Positions 34,060 to 42,924 of a DNA stretch of 64,000 nucleotides are shown here, one piece after another. The notes beneath the pieces are model-generated. The model was not told where the DNA came from. It was given only the letters and a program-made list of their open reading frames with translations, and ran no database searches. This DNA comes from Fredericiella sp038205395 (GTDB taxonomy: Bacteria; Chloroflexota; Anaerolineae; Caldilineales; Caldilineaceae). The stretch spans positions 7,987-71,986 of the forward strand of contig JBBRBX010000010.1 in assembly GCA_038205395.1 (NCBI GenBank), written 5' to 3'. Numbering within the stretch: the stretch's first letter is position 1; every line of letters begins with the position of its first letter. The position numbers were made by a program, and so were the translations under genes.

Positions 34060-34222
34060 GCAGGATATACAGTAGCGGCAGGTCACGACTTTTGCTGGGG
34101 AGCCAAAATCGTGGCTGACACACTCTCTCTTCTCCACTCTTTTTCCTCGCGGGGCACTCCATTGCCCCAGCGAAGGCCCGCCGGCTCGCTTGCTGCGAAC
34201 GGCGGGCTTTCCTCTTTTTAGC
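34060..34222 (+). ncRNA. Candidate small RNA or structured leader
   Basis: Three hairpins in a row: CACGACTTTTG with CAAAATCGTG (about 34083-34115, one bulge), then GGGGCA-CTCCAT-TGCCCC (34151-34168), then a GC-rich terminator hairpin at 34176-34207 with a T-rich tail. The hairpins are joined by a pyrimidine-rich linker. An AT-rich possible -10 (TATACA) is near 34064. It does not match any riboswitch I know by eye. Limits are approximate. Confidence 0.35.
34176..34220 (+). terminator. Rho-independent terminator
   Basis: GCCCGCCG (34176-34183) pairs with CGGCGGGC (34200-34207), followed by TTTCCTCTTTTT. No plus-strand protein gene lies just upstream, so it terminates either a small RNA or an attenuated leader of the PA14 gene. 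Confidence 0.65.
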
Positions 34223-34377
34223 CCTGCCGTTGCCGCTGGTAAAACAAACGCAAACAGCGCGCTTTGCCTGTTCCGTAATTTGGGAACCTGATCCTGCCGG
34301 CCTGCGTCAACATGATATAACCATTATTTCCTGACCCGATTCTTTTGATCGGATTTTTGGTGGAAAGAGTGAACGCT

Positions 34378-36474
34378 ATGCAGCAGTGGATGCGTACAAA
34401 AAGCTTCTATCGGTGGTTGTGGAGCGCAGCGGCAGTTGCACTGACCTGCAGTCTGGCCTTTATGCCCATAGCAGCCTATGCCCAAGGGGACGTAGTGCGG
34501 CCTGCACAGTCTGACCCCACCTGGCGCGGCGAATATTTCGCCAATGCGACGCTGTCAGACACGCCGGTTTTGACGCGGGCCGATGCCGATATCGATTTTA
34601 ATTGGGGAGACGGCGCGCCCGACCCAGGGTTGCCCATCGATCGCTTCTCTGCGCGCTGGACACGCTATATCTACTTCCCAAACGATGGCGTCTACCGCTT
34701 TACGCTGACAAGTGATGACGGCGCGCGCCTGTTTGTCGATGACCAGATGGTGATCGATGCCTGGTACGACCACAACGCCAAAACATTTGTGGTGGACCGC
34801 ACCCTGCGCACCGGCCACCACCTGCTGCGCGCTGAGTATTATGACAACGTAGGGGCGGCCTTGGTGCAGGTGGGTTGGCAAGCCGTCAGCACGCAGGAGC
34901 CGGCAGCCGGCGACTGGCGCGGCGAATATTTCAACAACCGCGAACTGCTGGGCGACCCAGTGCTGGTGCGCACTGATGCTTCTATTGACTTTGACTGGGG
35001 CAGCGGATCGCCCCAGCCCGGGATCGTCAACAACGACAACTTTTCGGCGCGCTGGACACGCACCATCAATCTGCCTGCGGCCACCTACCGTTTTCGCGCA
35101 GTCGTCGATGACGGCGTGCGCGTCTACGTAAACAACCAACTGATCATCGATCAATGGCGCACGGGGACGGTGGCTACATTTGAATCAGCGCCCATCGCCT
35201 TGTCCGGCTCCACCAGGCTGCGCGTGGACTATTTCGACGCCATAGACGCCGCGCGCATCCAAGTGGTGTACGAACGGGGGGGTCAACCGCAGTCTACACC
35301 GCCCGCCTTTCCCGACTGGAAAGGTGAGTATTTTAACAACACCTCTCTCTCCGGCCAGCCGGCGCTCGTGCGCAACGACGCCAATGTAGACTTCAACTGG
35401 GGGTTCACCTCACCCCAGGCGGGCGTCGTCAACAGCGATGACTTCTCAGTGCGCTGGACGCGCACGCTCACGTTTCAACCCGGCAACTACCGCTTTAAGG
35501 TGACAGTTGATGACGGTTTGCGCTTGTGGGTGAACAACGCCCTGCTCATCGACCAATGGCGCCAGGGAGCGGCAGCCGAGTTTACTAGCGACATCTACTT
35601 GCCCGGCGGCGCGCTGCCCATCCGGCTACAGTTCGTTGAATACAAGGAAAATGCGCTGGTGCAGCTGACTTGGACGCTAATCGGCGGCGATAATAACGGC
35701 GGCAATAATAACGGCGGCGGCAGCGGTGGCGGAGACAACAGCGCGCCCGAATGGAAAGAGATCAAACCGAAAACCGAGTGGGCGGGTGAATACTTTAACA
35801 ACCCAGAAGTAGCCGGCAGCCCGATTTTTGTGCGGCAGGACAGCAAGATCGACTTTGACTGGGGTGGTGGCTCGCCCAGCAGCGAAATTCCTGCCGACAA
35901 TTTTTCGGTGCGCTGGAACAACACCATCCGCTTTGACGGCGGCCTCTATCGGTTTACAACCGAAACGGATGACGGCGTGCGGCTGTATGTGGATGGGCGG
36001 CTGCTGATCGATAAATGGCGGCTGCAGCCCGTCACTCAGTACAGCGCTGAAATCCGTCTGAGCAAGGGGGATCATCAGGTGCGTATGGAGTACCAGGAGC
36101 GGGGAGATATCGCCGTGGCCCGGCTGCGCATCTATGAACTGCGCCAGGGGGCGGCGCCGGTGGGCAACCTGATTACCTGTGTGCCGCCGCAGCCACAGAA
36201 CTACGCCTGGATCAAACTCTACCGGCTGGATGGCAGCGGCAAGTGGTATTCGATCGGACGCGGCATCGGCTCGATCAGCGCCAGCGGCTTTTTGAAAATC
36301 GACGGGCTGCCGGTGGACAGCGCCCGCTTTGGCAGCGCCGGCGAGCCATACAAGGTCGAACAGTGGATTGATGGGCGCGCGGTGCAGTCCACCGGTGACT
36401 TCCAGCGCGGGGAACCGGAGTTTCGCATCAAGGTATTTACCGACAATTCCACTCCCTGGGGCTGCCCCCGCTAG
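34378..36474 (+). CDS. Secreted protein with four tandem PA14 domains
   Basis: 698 residues. An N-terminal signal peptide (about 1-36, cleavage near AYAQG) is followed by four PA14 repeats at about 47-170, 178-303, 313-437 and 465-590. Each begins WRGEYFNN-like, has DFDWG near the middle and a DDGVRLYVD...LLIDKW core, whose Asp pair binds calcium or sugar in known PA14 folds. A Gly/Asn-rich linker (near 438-462) precedes the fourth. The last 100 residues are unlike PA14. No sortase or membrane anchor is seen. Probably carbohydrate or surface binding. Confidence 0.9.
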   Translation: MQQWMRTKSFYRWLWSAAAVALTCSLAFMPIAAYAQGDVVRPAQSDPTWRGEYFANATLSDTPVLTRADADIDFNWGDGAPDPGLPIDRFSARWTRYIYFPNDGVYRFTLTSDDGARLFVDDQMVIDAWYDHNAKTFVVDRTLRTGHHLLRAEYYDNVGAALVQVGWQAVSTQEPAAGDWRGEYFNNRELLGDPVLVRTDASIDFDWGSGSPQPGIVNNDNFSARWTRTINLPAATYRFRAVVDDGVRVYVNNQLIIDQWRTGTVATFESAPIALSGSTRLRVDYFDAIDAARIQVVYERGGQPQSTPPAFPDWKGEYFNNTSLSGQPALVRNDANVDFNWGFTSPQAGVVNSDDFSVRWTRTLTFQPGNYRFKVTVDDGLRLWVNNALLIDQWRQGAAAEFTSDIYLPGGALPIRLQFVEYKENALVQLTWTLIGGDNNGGNNNGGGSGGGDNSAPEWKEIKPKTEWAGEYFNNPEVAGSPIFVRQDSKIDFDWGGGSPSSEIPADNFSVRWNNTIRFDGGLYRFTTETDDGVRLYVDGRLLIDKWRLQPVTQYSAEIRLSKGDHQVRMEYQERGDIAVARLRIYELRQGAAPVGNLITCVPPQPQNYAWIKLYRLDGSGKWYSIGRGIGSISASGFLKIDGLPVDSARFGSAGEPYKVEQWIDGRAVQSTGDFQRGEPEFRIKVFTDNSTPWGCPR

Positions 36475-36504
36475 GTCAGCCGCGCCTGTTGTTTCCGCCA
36501 ACAC

Positions 36505-36528
36505 AAAAGCCGCCTGCGGGCGGCTTTT
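36505..36528. terminator. Bidirectional terminator between convergent genes
   Basis: AAAAGCCGCC, loop TGCG, GGCGGCTTTT. The stem has an A-run and a T-run so it works on both strands, ending the PA14 gene and the Nudix gene. Confidence 0.9.
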
Positions 36529-36530
36529 CA

Positions 36531-37175
36531 CTACCCATCAGCCAGCACCTGGGCGACAAACCGATGGCCGGCAGCGCGAAAATGCCCCCAATCCGCCCAG
36601 GCAGCCGACTGCGCACCCACACCATCCAGTACGGTGGCGACGCCGGCCAGTTCGCCAGGGTCGCACCACTCCCAGCCGGCAATCTGTTCGTCTGGGTCCG
36701 TGGGCTGGAGGATGGCGCCGGGCGGCATCTGCACGAGAAAGAAGTAAGTGGCAAATTCAACCGGCCCCATGTGGCGGTGGAAAAGGTCGTAGGTCAGGAT
36801 GCCCAACAACCGCTGCAGGTGAACCTCGCCGGGGGCGGCGCCAAGCCACAGCCCGGTTTCCTCGTATAGTTCTCGCTGCAAAGCATCCAACACAGGCTCG
36901 CCGATCTGCACCCCACCGGTCGGCAGCCGATAGCCCGTGGGTGGGTAAAAGCGCTTGATGTGCAGCAGCAGGCCGCCGGCTGGATTGCTGCGCTGCATCA
37001 CATAGCAGATTTCAGCCCGCCGCCCATCCTTAGTCAACAGTTGGTGCTCACCCGTCAGAAACGGATGGTCAACACGCAGAGCCACCTGCCGCAGCAGCGC
37101 GCCGGGCCAGCGCAGCAGCAAGTCGACCGCTTCCAACGGATCAACGGCACGCGCCAGGCGCGTCAGCAGAGGCAT
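36531..37175 (-). CDS. Nudix hydrolase
   Basis: 214 residues with a full Nudix box, GGVQIGEPVLDALQRELYEETGL (G-x5-E-x7-REUxEExGU). Preceded by YRLPTGG, and the C-terminal part AGWEWCDPGEL is a family-typical closing strand. The N-terminal 50 residues are an extra region. Nudix enzymes cleave nucleoside diphosphates linked to another group; the substrate is not given by the motif. It follows the second binding-protein gene of transporter set B by 9 bp and so may be its last cistron. Confidence 0.9.
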   Translation of the reverse strand: MPLLTRLARAVDPLEAVDLLLRWPGALLRQVALRVDHPFLTGEHQLLTKDGRRAEICYVMQRSNPAGGLLLHIKRFYPPTGYRLPTGGVQIGEPVLDALQRELYEETGLWLGAAPGEVHLQRLLGILTYDLFHRHMGPVEFATYFFLVQMPPGAILQPTDPDEQIAGWEWCDPGELAGVATVLDGVGAQSAAWADWGHFRAAGHRFVAQVLADG

Positions 37176-37184
37176 ACAGGCTCC

Positions 37185-38957
37185 CTACGGTTGTGAAACC
37201 GTTTTATACCAGTCACGGATGTTCCAGTAAAAGTCCCAAGCGCCTGGCTGTACGCCAGCCAACTGCCCGCTGTATCCTATATCGCTCACCGCGCCGGTGA
37301 TGAAAATATAGGGGAGGTCATCATAGATACGCCGGGCAATCTGCTTGTAGAGCGGGGCGCGATCTTCCGGCCGGCAGCCGGGCAGCGTATTGGCCTCCTG
37401 CAAAAGCCGATCCACCTCGGGATTCTGATAGCTGACAAAATTGAAATCGCTGCCCGGACGGTCGTGCTCCGCCGTCCACAGCCAATCATCATTCGGATCG
37501 GAGCCTAACCCTGCCCAGCCTGTGATGGCTATGTCGTAGCGCTGGCTCAGCAGGCGTGTGGCCAAGACGGAGGCATCGAGCCGCGTAACGGTGATGTCAA
37601 AGCCAACCGAATTAAGTTGGTCCTGCACCAGGTCCGCCAACTGCTCGTGCAGCGTATTCCCCGCTACAACCAGCAGTTCAAGCACCAAAGGTGTTGTAGC
37701 ACGTTCCCGAATGCCATCGTTATTGGTGTCGATCCAGCCTGCATCTTCAAGCAGCTGGCGTGCGGCTACAGGATCATAGGTATAGGGCGCCAGTTCCGTG
37801 TCGTGCGCCCAGGGGATCACCGGCAGAACATTGGAGGCAATGCGGTAACCGCGCGTGAGATAGATGCTTGCGATCACCGTGTCATAATCTATGGCGCGTG
37901 CGATCGCCTGCCGGACACTCAAATCAGCAAGAACGGGGTGCGGCTCCTGCAGAAGGCGGTTGCCGGCTTCATCCAGCCCCGGCTGCGGGTTTTCCGGATT
38001 GGCCAGGTTGAGCGCAATGAAGTCATAGCCGTCAGTGTTGACGCCAAAGACGCTGATGGCCGGATCCGCCTGCGCGCCGGCCAGTTGGGAGGCATCCAGC
38101 GACGTAACATCCAGGCTGCCGTCCAGCAGTTGTGCAAAACGCTGCGTCGCATCAGGCTGGATCGCAAATATCAGCCGTTCCGCCTGTGGTTCGCCCTGCC
38201 AATAGCGTGGATTGCGGCGCATAACGATATTCTCATTCGGCGTCCAGCTCTGAAAGACAAAAGGGCCGGCGCTGACAGGAGGGCTGGTGTTGTAAGAACT
38301 TTCCATGATATCAGTGGCGTCCGCGGCATAGAGGTGGCTGGGCAGCCAGCCAAAACGCAGCACTCCCAACCCGTCACACAGCAGCCGGCGGAAGCGCACC
38401 TGCACGCGCAGGGGCGACAACACATCGATGCCGGCCAGGTTGTCGAAGGCCGCTTTGAGCGGTGACTCCACCTGATCGCCCACAATGGCGTCATACGTAA
38501 ATTTGAGATCGGCGGCATCCACAGGATCGCCGTCGCTCCAATTGATGTTGGGGCGCAGAGCGAATGTGTAGGTAAGCCCATCAGGCGACGCTTCCCAACT
38601 TTCCGCCATGGCGTTATCCGCGCTTAACTGGCCGGTGAACGGATTTTGGCCGAGCAGCGAAGGGAAAATCAACTGGTTGACCAGGGCAGCGGTGCTGTTG
38701 GTGGCCAGAACCGGATTCAAGCTGTCGGGGTCGCCATGCAGCGCTAGCGTGAGGGTTCCCCCACGTGGGGCAACCACCGCAGCATCCGGCGTGGGCGTCG
38801 GAAGTGAAATGCTGACCACAGGGTCGCTGTCACACCCTCCTGCTGCTGCTCCTGCCGCCAGCAGCAGGGGCAGCAGCAGGCAGAAACGCAGCAGCCGGCG
38901 CCGCCACAGCTTAGCGCTTGTTGCGCAGCATCGGGTCCAACGCATCACGCAGACCAT
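37185..38957 (-). CDS. Family-5 solute-binding lipoprotein (extra copy, set B)
   Basis: About 590 residues; lipobox within LLLAAGAAAGGC. Domain order is the normal one for family 5: RGGTLTLALHGDPDSLNPV, then SPDGLTYTFALRPNINWSDG, GPFVFQSWTPNENIVMRRNP, then HPVLADLSVRQAIARAIDYD and AARQLLEDAGWIDTNNDGIRER. The 5' end overlaps the permease gene by about 47 bp; ATG 38957 or 38945 are possible starts. Closely like the binding protein at 41111 in length and motifs, so probably a paralogue with different peptide or sugar preference. Confidence 0.9.
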   Translation of the reverse strand: MVCVMRWTRCCATSAKLWRRRLLRFCLLLPLLLAAGAAAGGCDSDPVVSISLPTPTPDAAVVAPRGGTLTLALHGDPDSLNPVLATNSTAALVNQLIFPSLLGQNPFTGQLSADNAMAESWEASPDGLTYTFALRPNINWSDGDPVDAADLKFTYDAIVGDQVESPLKAAFDNLAGIDVLSPLRVQVRFRRLLCDGLGVLRFGWLPSHLYAADATDIMESSYNTSPPVSAGPFVFQSWTPNENIVMRRNPRYWQGEPQAERLIFAIQPDATQRFAQLLDGSLDVTSLDASQLAGAQADPAISVFGVNTDGYDFIALNLANPENPQPGLDEAGNRLLQEPHPVLADLSVRQAIARAIDYDTVIASIYLTRGYRIASNVLPVIPWAHDTELAPYTYDPVAARQLLEDAGWIDTNNDGIRERATTPLVLELLVVAGNTLHEQLADLVQDQLNSVGFDITVTRLDASVLATRLLSQRYDIAITGWAGLGSDPNDDWLWTAEHDRPGSDFNFVSYQNPEVDRLLQEANTLPGCRPEDRAPLYKQIARRIYDDLPYIFITGAVSDIGYSGQLAGVQPGAWDFYWNIRDWYKTVSQP

Positions 38958-39945
38958 CACCAATCAGATAGAAGGCCAGCACCGTCAATGTCGTGAGAAT
39001 GCCGGGCCAGAAGAGAAGATGCAGCGCCGCCAATTGTCCCGTGGCCGGATCGCGCAAAAAGACAAAGTCATTGGCGCGGTACAGCATGTTGCCCCATGAG
39101 GGTGTGGGCGGCTGCACACCAACGCCCAGAAAGCTGAGCACCGACTCGGTCAAAATCAGGGCGCCAACATCGATGGCCGTGATCACAATGATCACCGGCA
39201 GGCTGTTGGGGATGACATGCTGCAGCAGCACACGCCGGCTGGTGGCGCCGATGGCGCGCGCAGAAAGCGTGTAGTCAAGCGAACGAATTTTGAGCACATT
39301 GCCGCGCATAAAACGCGCCGTACCAAACCAGCCCAGCAATCCCAGATAGAGGGTGAGGATCATAGGGCTGGGTCGAAAAAGCGCGTTGATGATGATCAGC
39401 AGATAGATGTCGGGGATGGAAGTAAAAATGCTGAGCACCCACATAAAGATGTCATCCACGATACCGCCGAAATAGCCGGCGGCAGCGCCTACAAACGCCC
39501 CCAGCAGCATGGCGATCGCCGCCGCCACTACCGCAATGCTGAGGCTGATGCGTCCGCCGTAGAGAAGGCGCGACAACTGGTCGCGACCCAACTGGTCTGT
39601 CCCCAGCCAGTGCGGCACGCCGCCCGATTGGTAGAGAAGCGCAGGCGCCGTTGTCGTATCCGCACCCGTGAGCCACTGCAGATAGGGCCAGAGATAAGGG
39701 GGCGCAAAAGCTTGCGCTGGATCCGTTGTGGAGGGGTCGACGCCAAGCGCGCTCGAAATGACGCCGGCGCCAAGCGCCAACACTATAATCACAAACAGAA
39801 AACTGAGTGCAAGCAAGGTAAGCTTGTCACGGCGCAAACTTTGCAGCGCCATTTCCCCATAGGTCTGCGGCTTGCGACGCAGCACGGAATCATTTGCGCT
39901 GGGCGGATAGCCACCGGCTATGCTTTGCGCCTGGTCAATCGCCAT
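38911..39945 (-). CDS. Oligopeptide-type ABC permease (DppC/OppC), set B
   Basis: 344 residues, six membrane helices, of which the first is preceded by a soluble N-terminus (MALQSLRRDKLTLLALSFLFV). The core has HWLGTDQLGRDQLSRLLYGGRISL and the ATPase-docking loop ARAIGATSRRVLLQHVIPNSLPV. It has an enlarged loop between helices 1 and 2 (about 70 residues), larger than in E. coli DppC. Lies 24 bp after the DppB-type gene; its 3' end overlaps the second binding-protein gene. Confidence 0.93.
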   Translation of the reverse strand: MAIDQAQSIAGGYPPSANDSVLRRKPQTYGEMALQSLRRDKLTLLALSFLFVIIVLALGAGVISSALGVDPSTTDPAQAFAPPYLWPYLQWLTGADTTTAPALLYQSGGVPHWLGTDQLGRDQLSRLLYGGRISLSIAVVAAAIAMLLGAFVGAAAGYFGGIVDDIFMWVLSIFTSIPDIYLLIIINALFRPSPMILTLYLGLLGWFGTARFMRGNVLKIRSLDYTLSARAIGATSRRVLLQHVIPNSLPVIIVITAIDVGALILTESVLSFLGVGVQPPTPSWGNMLYRANDFVFLRDPATGQLAALHLLFWPGILTTLTVLAFYLIGDGLRDALDPMLRNKR

Positions 39946-39969
39946 GAAGTTCCTTCTGGTCTCAAACGC

Positions 39970-41037
39970 CTACTCGAGACGCACCCGTGGATCCACCAGG
40001 GCATAGAAAATATCCGACAGCAGATAGCCCACAATGGTCAGCACGGCAAAGAACATGCCGGAACCAAGCACGAGGGGATAATCTTGTTGAAAAACGGCAT
40101 TGATCGTCAGACGCCCCATCCCCGGCCAGGCAAAAATGGTCTCCGTGACGACAGCGCCGCCCAGTACACCCACCAGCGCCGGCCCCAGCACCGTCATCAG
40201 CGGAATCAAAGAATTGCGCAGCGCATGGACAAACCAAACCTGCGTGCCGGAAAGTCCTTTAGCGCGCGCTGTGCGCACATAGTCGGTGTGGATCACTTCC
40301 AGCGTTTCCGTGCGCATGATCCGGCTAAAGAAGGCGATCGGGCCAAACGATAGCACCGCTACGGGCAAAATCAGGTGCCGGATCCGGTCGCCCAAGTCGC
40401 TTTCGCCCGTCAGCGAGACGGTTTGTCGCCCACCCACTGGCAGCCACTGCAGCCAGACGGCAAAAACCAGCAGCAGCAGCAGCCCCATCCAATAGATAGG
40501 CACCGAGCGAAAGAGTACGGCAAAAACGCGCACGAGATTGTCGAACAGCGAGCCACGATAGACGGCGCTGAGCACGCCCAGCGGCACACCAATCAGCAGC
40601 GATAAAATCAGGCTGATCAGCCCCAACTCCAGCGTGGCCCACATCCGTTCCGTGAGCCGCTCCCAGACCGGCTGTTTGGTGTCGATACTCGTGCCCAAAT
40701 CCCCGCGCAGCACACCGCCGCCGGTGTCACACACGGTATAGCTGACGGTGGGCAGATAGGTGCAGCGCACCTTGTCGCTGCTGAATTCGGCGACGGCGTC
40801 GCCAGGGCGCAGCGTGATGCCGGCAAACCAGCGCAGATATTGAACGGGCTGCGACTGATCCAGCCCCAACTGGCGGCGCAGGATCGCTTTGGCTTCCGGT
40901 GTAATATTGCGGTCGCCGGCGGTGCGCAGCGATACCGGGTCGCCGGGCGCCATAGAAACCAGGATAAAGCTCAGGATACTGATGCCGAGGAGGATGGGAA
41001 TGGCCTGCAAAAGCCGTCGAATGATATATCGCCACAT
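39970..41037 (-). CDS. Oligopeptide-type ABC permease (DppB/OppB), set B
   Basis: 355 residues. Begins IIRRLLQAIPILLGISILSFILV, then MAPGDPVSL, and the docking loop RTARAKGLSGTQVWFVHALRNSLIPLMTV. An insert of about 50 residues between the first helices (CTYLPTVSYTVCDTGGG) holds two Cys and may form a disulfide outside the cell. A 12-bp-arm hairpin lies upstream, between this gene and its binding protein. Confidence 0.93.
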   Translation of the reverse strand: MWRYIIRRLLQAIPILLGISILSFILVSMAPGDPVSLRTAGDRNITPEAKAILRRQLGLDQSQPVQYLRWFAGITLRPGDAVAEFSSDKVRCTYLPTVSYTVCDTGGGVLRGDLGTSIDTKQPVWERLTERMWATLELGLISLILSLLIGVPLGVLSAVYRGSLFDNLVRVFAVLFRSVPIYWMGLLLLLVFAVWLQWLPVGGRQTVSLTGESDLGDRIRHLILPVAVLSFGPIAFFSRIMRTETLEVIHTDYVRTARAKGLSGTQVWFVHALRNSLIPLMTVLGPALVGVLGGAVVTETIFAWPGMGRLTINAVFQQDYPLVLGSGMFFAVLTIVGYLLSDIFYALVDPRVRLE

Positions 41038-41058
41038 AGGGTTGATTGGGAAAAGAGG

Positions 41059-41085
41059 TGACAGCCGGCACTATGCCGGCTGTCA
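41059..41085 (-). promoter_or_regulatory. Hairpin between binding-protein and permease genes, set B
   Basis: TGACAGCCGGCA, loop CTA, TGCCGGCTGTCA: 12-bp perfect stem in the 73-bp gap. No T-run follows in the transcribed direction, so probably a stabilising or processing hairpin that leaves more binding-protein than permease RNA. Confidence 0.65.
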
Positions 41086-41110
41086 TCTGCAATGTGCTGC
41101 TAACACAGGC

Positions 41111-42868
41111 CTACGGCTGCAAGGACTTCTGATACCACTGGTGCATGTTCCACTTGAAGCTCCACGTCTGCGGATCGACGTTGCCCCAATCGTTGTTGTA
41201 GAAGGCATTGCTGACGCGGCCGTTCAAGAAGATGTAGGGCACATCATCGTGGATAATCTGCTGAATCTCCTTGTAGATCGGCGCGCGGTCTTCCGGCTTG
41301 CAGCCAGGCACCGAATAGCCCTGCTTGAGCAAATCTTCAAGCTTGGCATTCTGGTAGCTGGTGTTGTTAAAACCACTGCCCACTACGTCAAACTGGGAAG
41401 ACCAAAAAACTTCGTCGTTGGGGTCGCTGCCAATGTTGGTCCAGCCGAGAATATACATGTCATAAGTCTGGGCATCCATCTGACCCAACAGCGTGCCGAA
41501 GTCAATCGACTGGAAGTCAACGTTGATGCCGACCTGCTTGAGTTGATCCTGCACATACACGCCGATGTCTTCGCGCGTGGTGTTGCCGGCGTTGGTCAGC
41601 AGCCCCAGCTTCATCTCCTTGCCATCCTTCTCGCGGATGCCGTCACCATTGCTGTCCGTCCAGCCCGCCTCTTCTAGCAGCGCCTTGGCCTGTTCTAAGT
41701 CATAGGCGTAGGGCTGGATATCCTTGTTGATGGCCCATTCAATCGTCGGCAGCACGTTGGCAGCCATCGGATAGCCCTGGCCCAACAGAATGTTGTCGAT
41801 GATCGACTGGTAGTTGATGGCATGGGCAATCGCCTGGCGCACACGCACATCACCCAAAATCGGGTGCGGGGGCTGCGGGACAAGATTGCCGTCCGCATCG
41901 CGGCCATCTATTGGGTTGGCAGGATCAGCCAGGTTCAGGCCGATATAGTTGTAGCCGTCGTCATAGTACTGGAAGCGAGCCAGGTCGGGGTCTTGTTCCG
42001 CCGAAGCGATCTGGTTGGGCTGCACTTCGAGGTAGTCGATCTCGCCGCTCTGCAGCTGCGCCAGGCGGGCGCCGGCATCGGGCACGACGCGCACAATACT
42101 GCCATCCATGTGCGGGGCGCCTTCCCAATAGTTTTCGTTGCGCGTCACAATAAAGTTATCGTCACGCGTCCAACTCTGGAAGAGGAAGGGGCCGGCGGAG
42201 ACGCGTGGGGCTTCAATTTCCGGGCCCGTCATCACATCGCTAAAGTCGGCGGCGTAGAGATGGCTGGGCAGCCAGCCCAAGCCGACATCGCCCAGCGCAT
42301 CACACTTCACCTGTTTGAATTTCACCACGACCGTCAGCGGGTCGGGGGCTTCAATGCTCTCAATGCCTTCCCACACATAGGTGCGCGGCGATTCTACATT
42401 GGGGGCGTTGACGGCATCATAGGTGTACTTGAAGTCTGCAGAGTCCACCGGCTCACCATCACTCCAGGTCACGCCGTCGCGCAGCTTGAAGGTCCAAGTA
42501 AGGCCATCTTCCGATGTCGTCCAGCTTTCCGCCATAGCGCCGAAGTCAGGCGAATACTCGCCGGTTTTCGGGTCTACGGCAATCAAGCCGGGATAGAGAT
42601 AACCGACCACAATGCTGCTGACCGAATCATCATAGAGAATCGGGTTGAAATTGGAGGCGTCCGAGCCGCTCGCCTCGGTCCAGGTGCCGCCGTTGACAAT
42701 TTCACCAGGGGCAGCGCTGCTTGCGGCGCCGGACTGGTTGGCGCTGCCGGCAGAGGGCGCTGCGGCTGGGGCGACAGGCACCGGCTGCACACAGCCGGCC
42801 ACGAGCAGGGCCAGCATGGCGAGCAGTACACCTACAGAGAGCAACTTGCGTGGTCGGTTCTGCGACAT
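41111..42868 (-). CDS. Family-5 solute-binding lipoprotein, set B
   Basis: 585 residues; lipobox LALLVAGC. Normal family-5 order: GGTWTEASGSDASNFNP, LTWTFKLRDGVTWSDGEPV, GPFLFQSWTRDDNFIVTRNENYW, SGEIDYLEV, then PPHPILGDVRVRQAIAHAIN, AKALLEEAGWTDSNGDG, and a last VPYIFLNGRVSNAFYNNDW. The ATG at 42868 has AAGGA seven bases upstream. It is the reference for the reordered homologue at 47564. Binds peptides or oligosaccharides; ligand unknown. Confidence 0.93.
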   Translation of the reverse strand: MSQNRPRKLLSVGVLLAMLALLVAGCVQPVPVAPAAAPSAGSANQSGAASSAAPGEIVNGGTWTEASGSDASNFNPILYDDSVSSIVVGYLYPGLIAVDPKTGEYSPDFGAMAESWTTSEDGLTWTFKLRDGVTWSDGEPVDSADFKYTYDAVNAPNVESPRTYVWEGIESIEAPDPLTVVVKFKQVKCDALGDVGLGWLPSHLYAADFSDVMTGPEIEAPRVSAGPFLFQSWTRDDNFIVTRNENYWEGAPHMDGSIVRVVPDAGARLAQLQSGEIDYLEVQPNQIASAEQDPDLARFQYYDDGYNYIGLNLADPANPIDGRDADGNLVPQPPHPILGDVRVRQAIAHAINYQSIIDNILLGQGYPMAANVLPTIEWAINKDIQPYAYDLEQAKALLEEAGWTDSNGDGIREKDGKEMKLGLLTNAGNTTREDIGVYVQDQLKQVGINVDFQSIDFGTLLGQMDAQTYDMYILGWTNIGSDPNDEVFWSSQFDVVGSGFNNTSYQNAKLEDLLKQGYSVPGCKPEDRAPIYKEIQQIIHDDVPYIFLNGRVSNAFYNNDWGNVDPQTWSFKWNMHQWYQKSLQP

Positions 42869-42924
42869 GGGCTTATCCTTTCTATGCCAGATAGTTGTCT
42901 GAAACAACATCGCTTAATCCGGAC

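Larger units (their letters stand above)
33976..34377. other. 402-bp intergenic stretch
   Basis: Divergent gap between the phosphodiesterase (minus) and the PA14 protein (plus). No protein gene is credible. It contains a set of hairpins ending in a plus-strand terminator (34083-34220, listed separately), then about 150 bp leading to the PA14 gene. Confidence 0.6.

Noticed and set aside
34060..34222. Known riboswitch (c-di-GMP, cobalamin or similar)
   Set aside because: None of the conserved core stretches of those classes could be found by eye.
39217..40353. Plus-strand open frame of about 375 codons
   Set aside because: Antisense to two permease genes; rich in Arg, Gln and His as expected for a shadow of membrane protein code.
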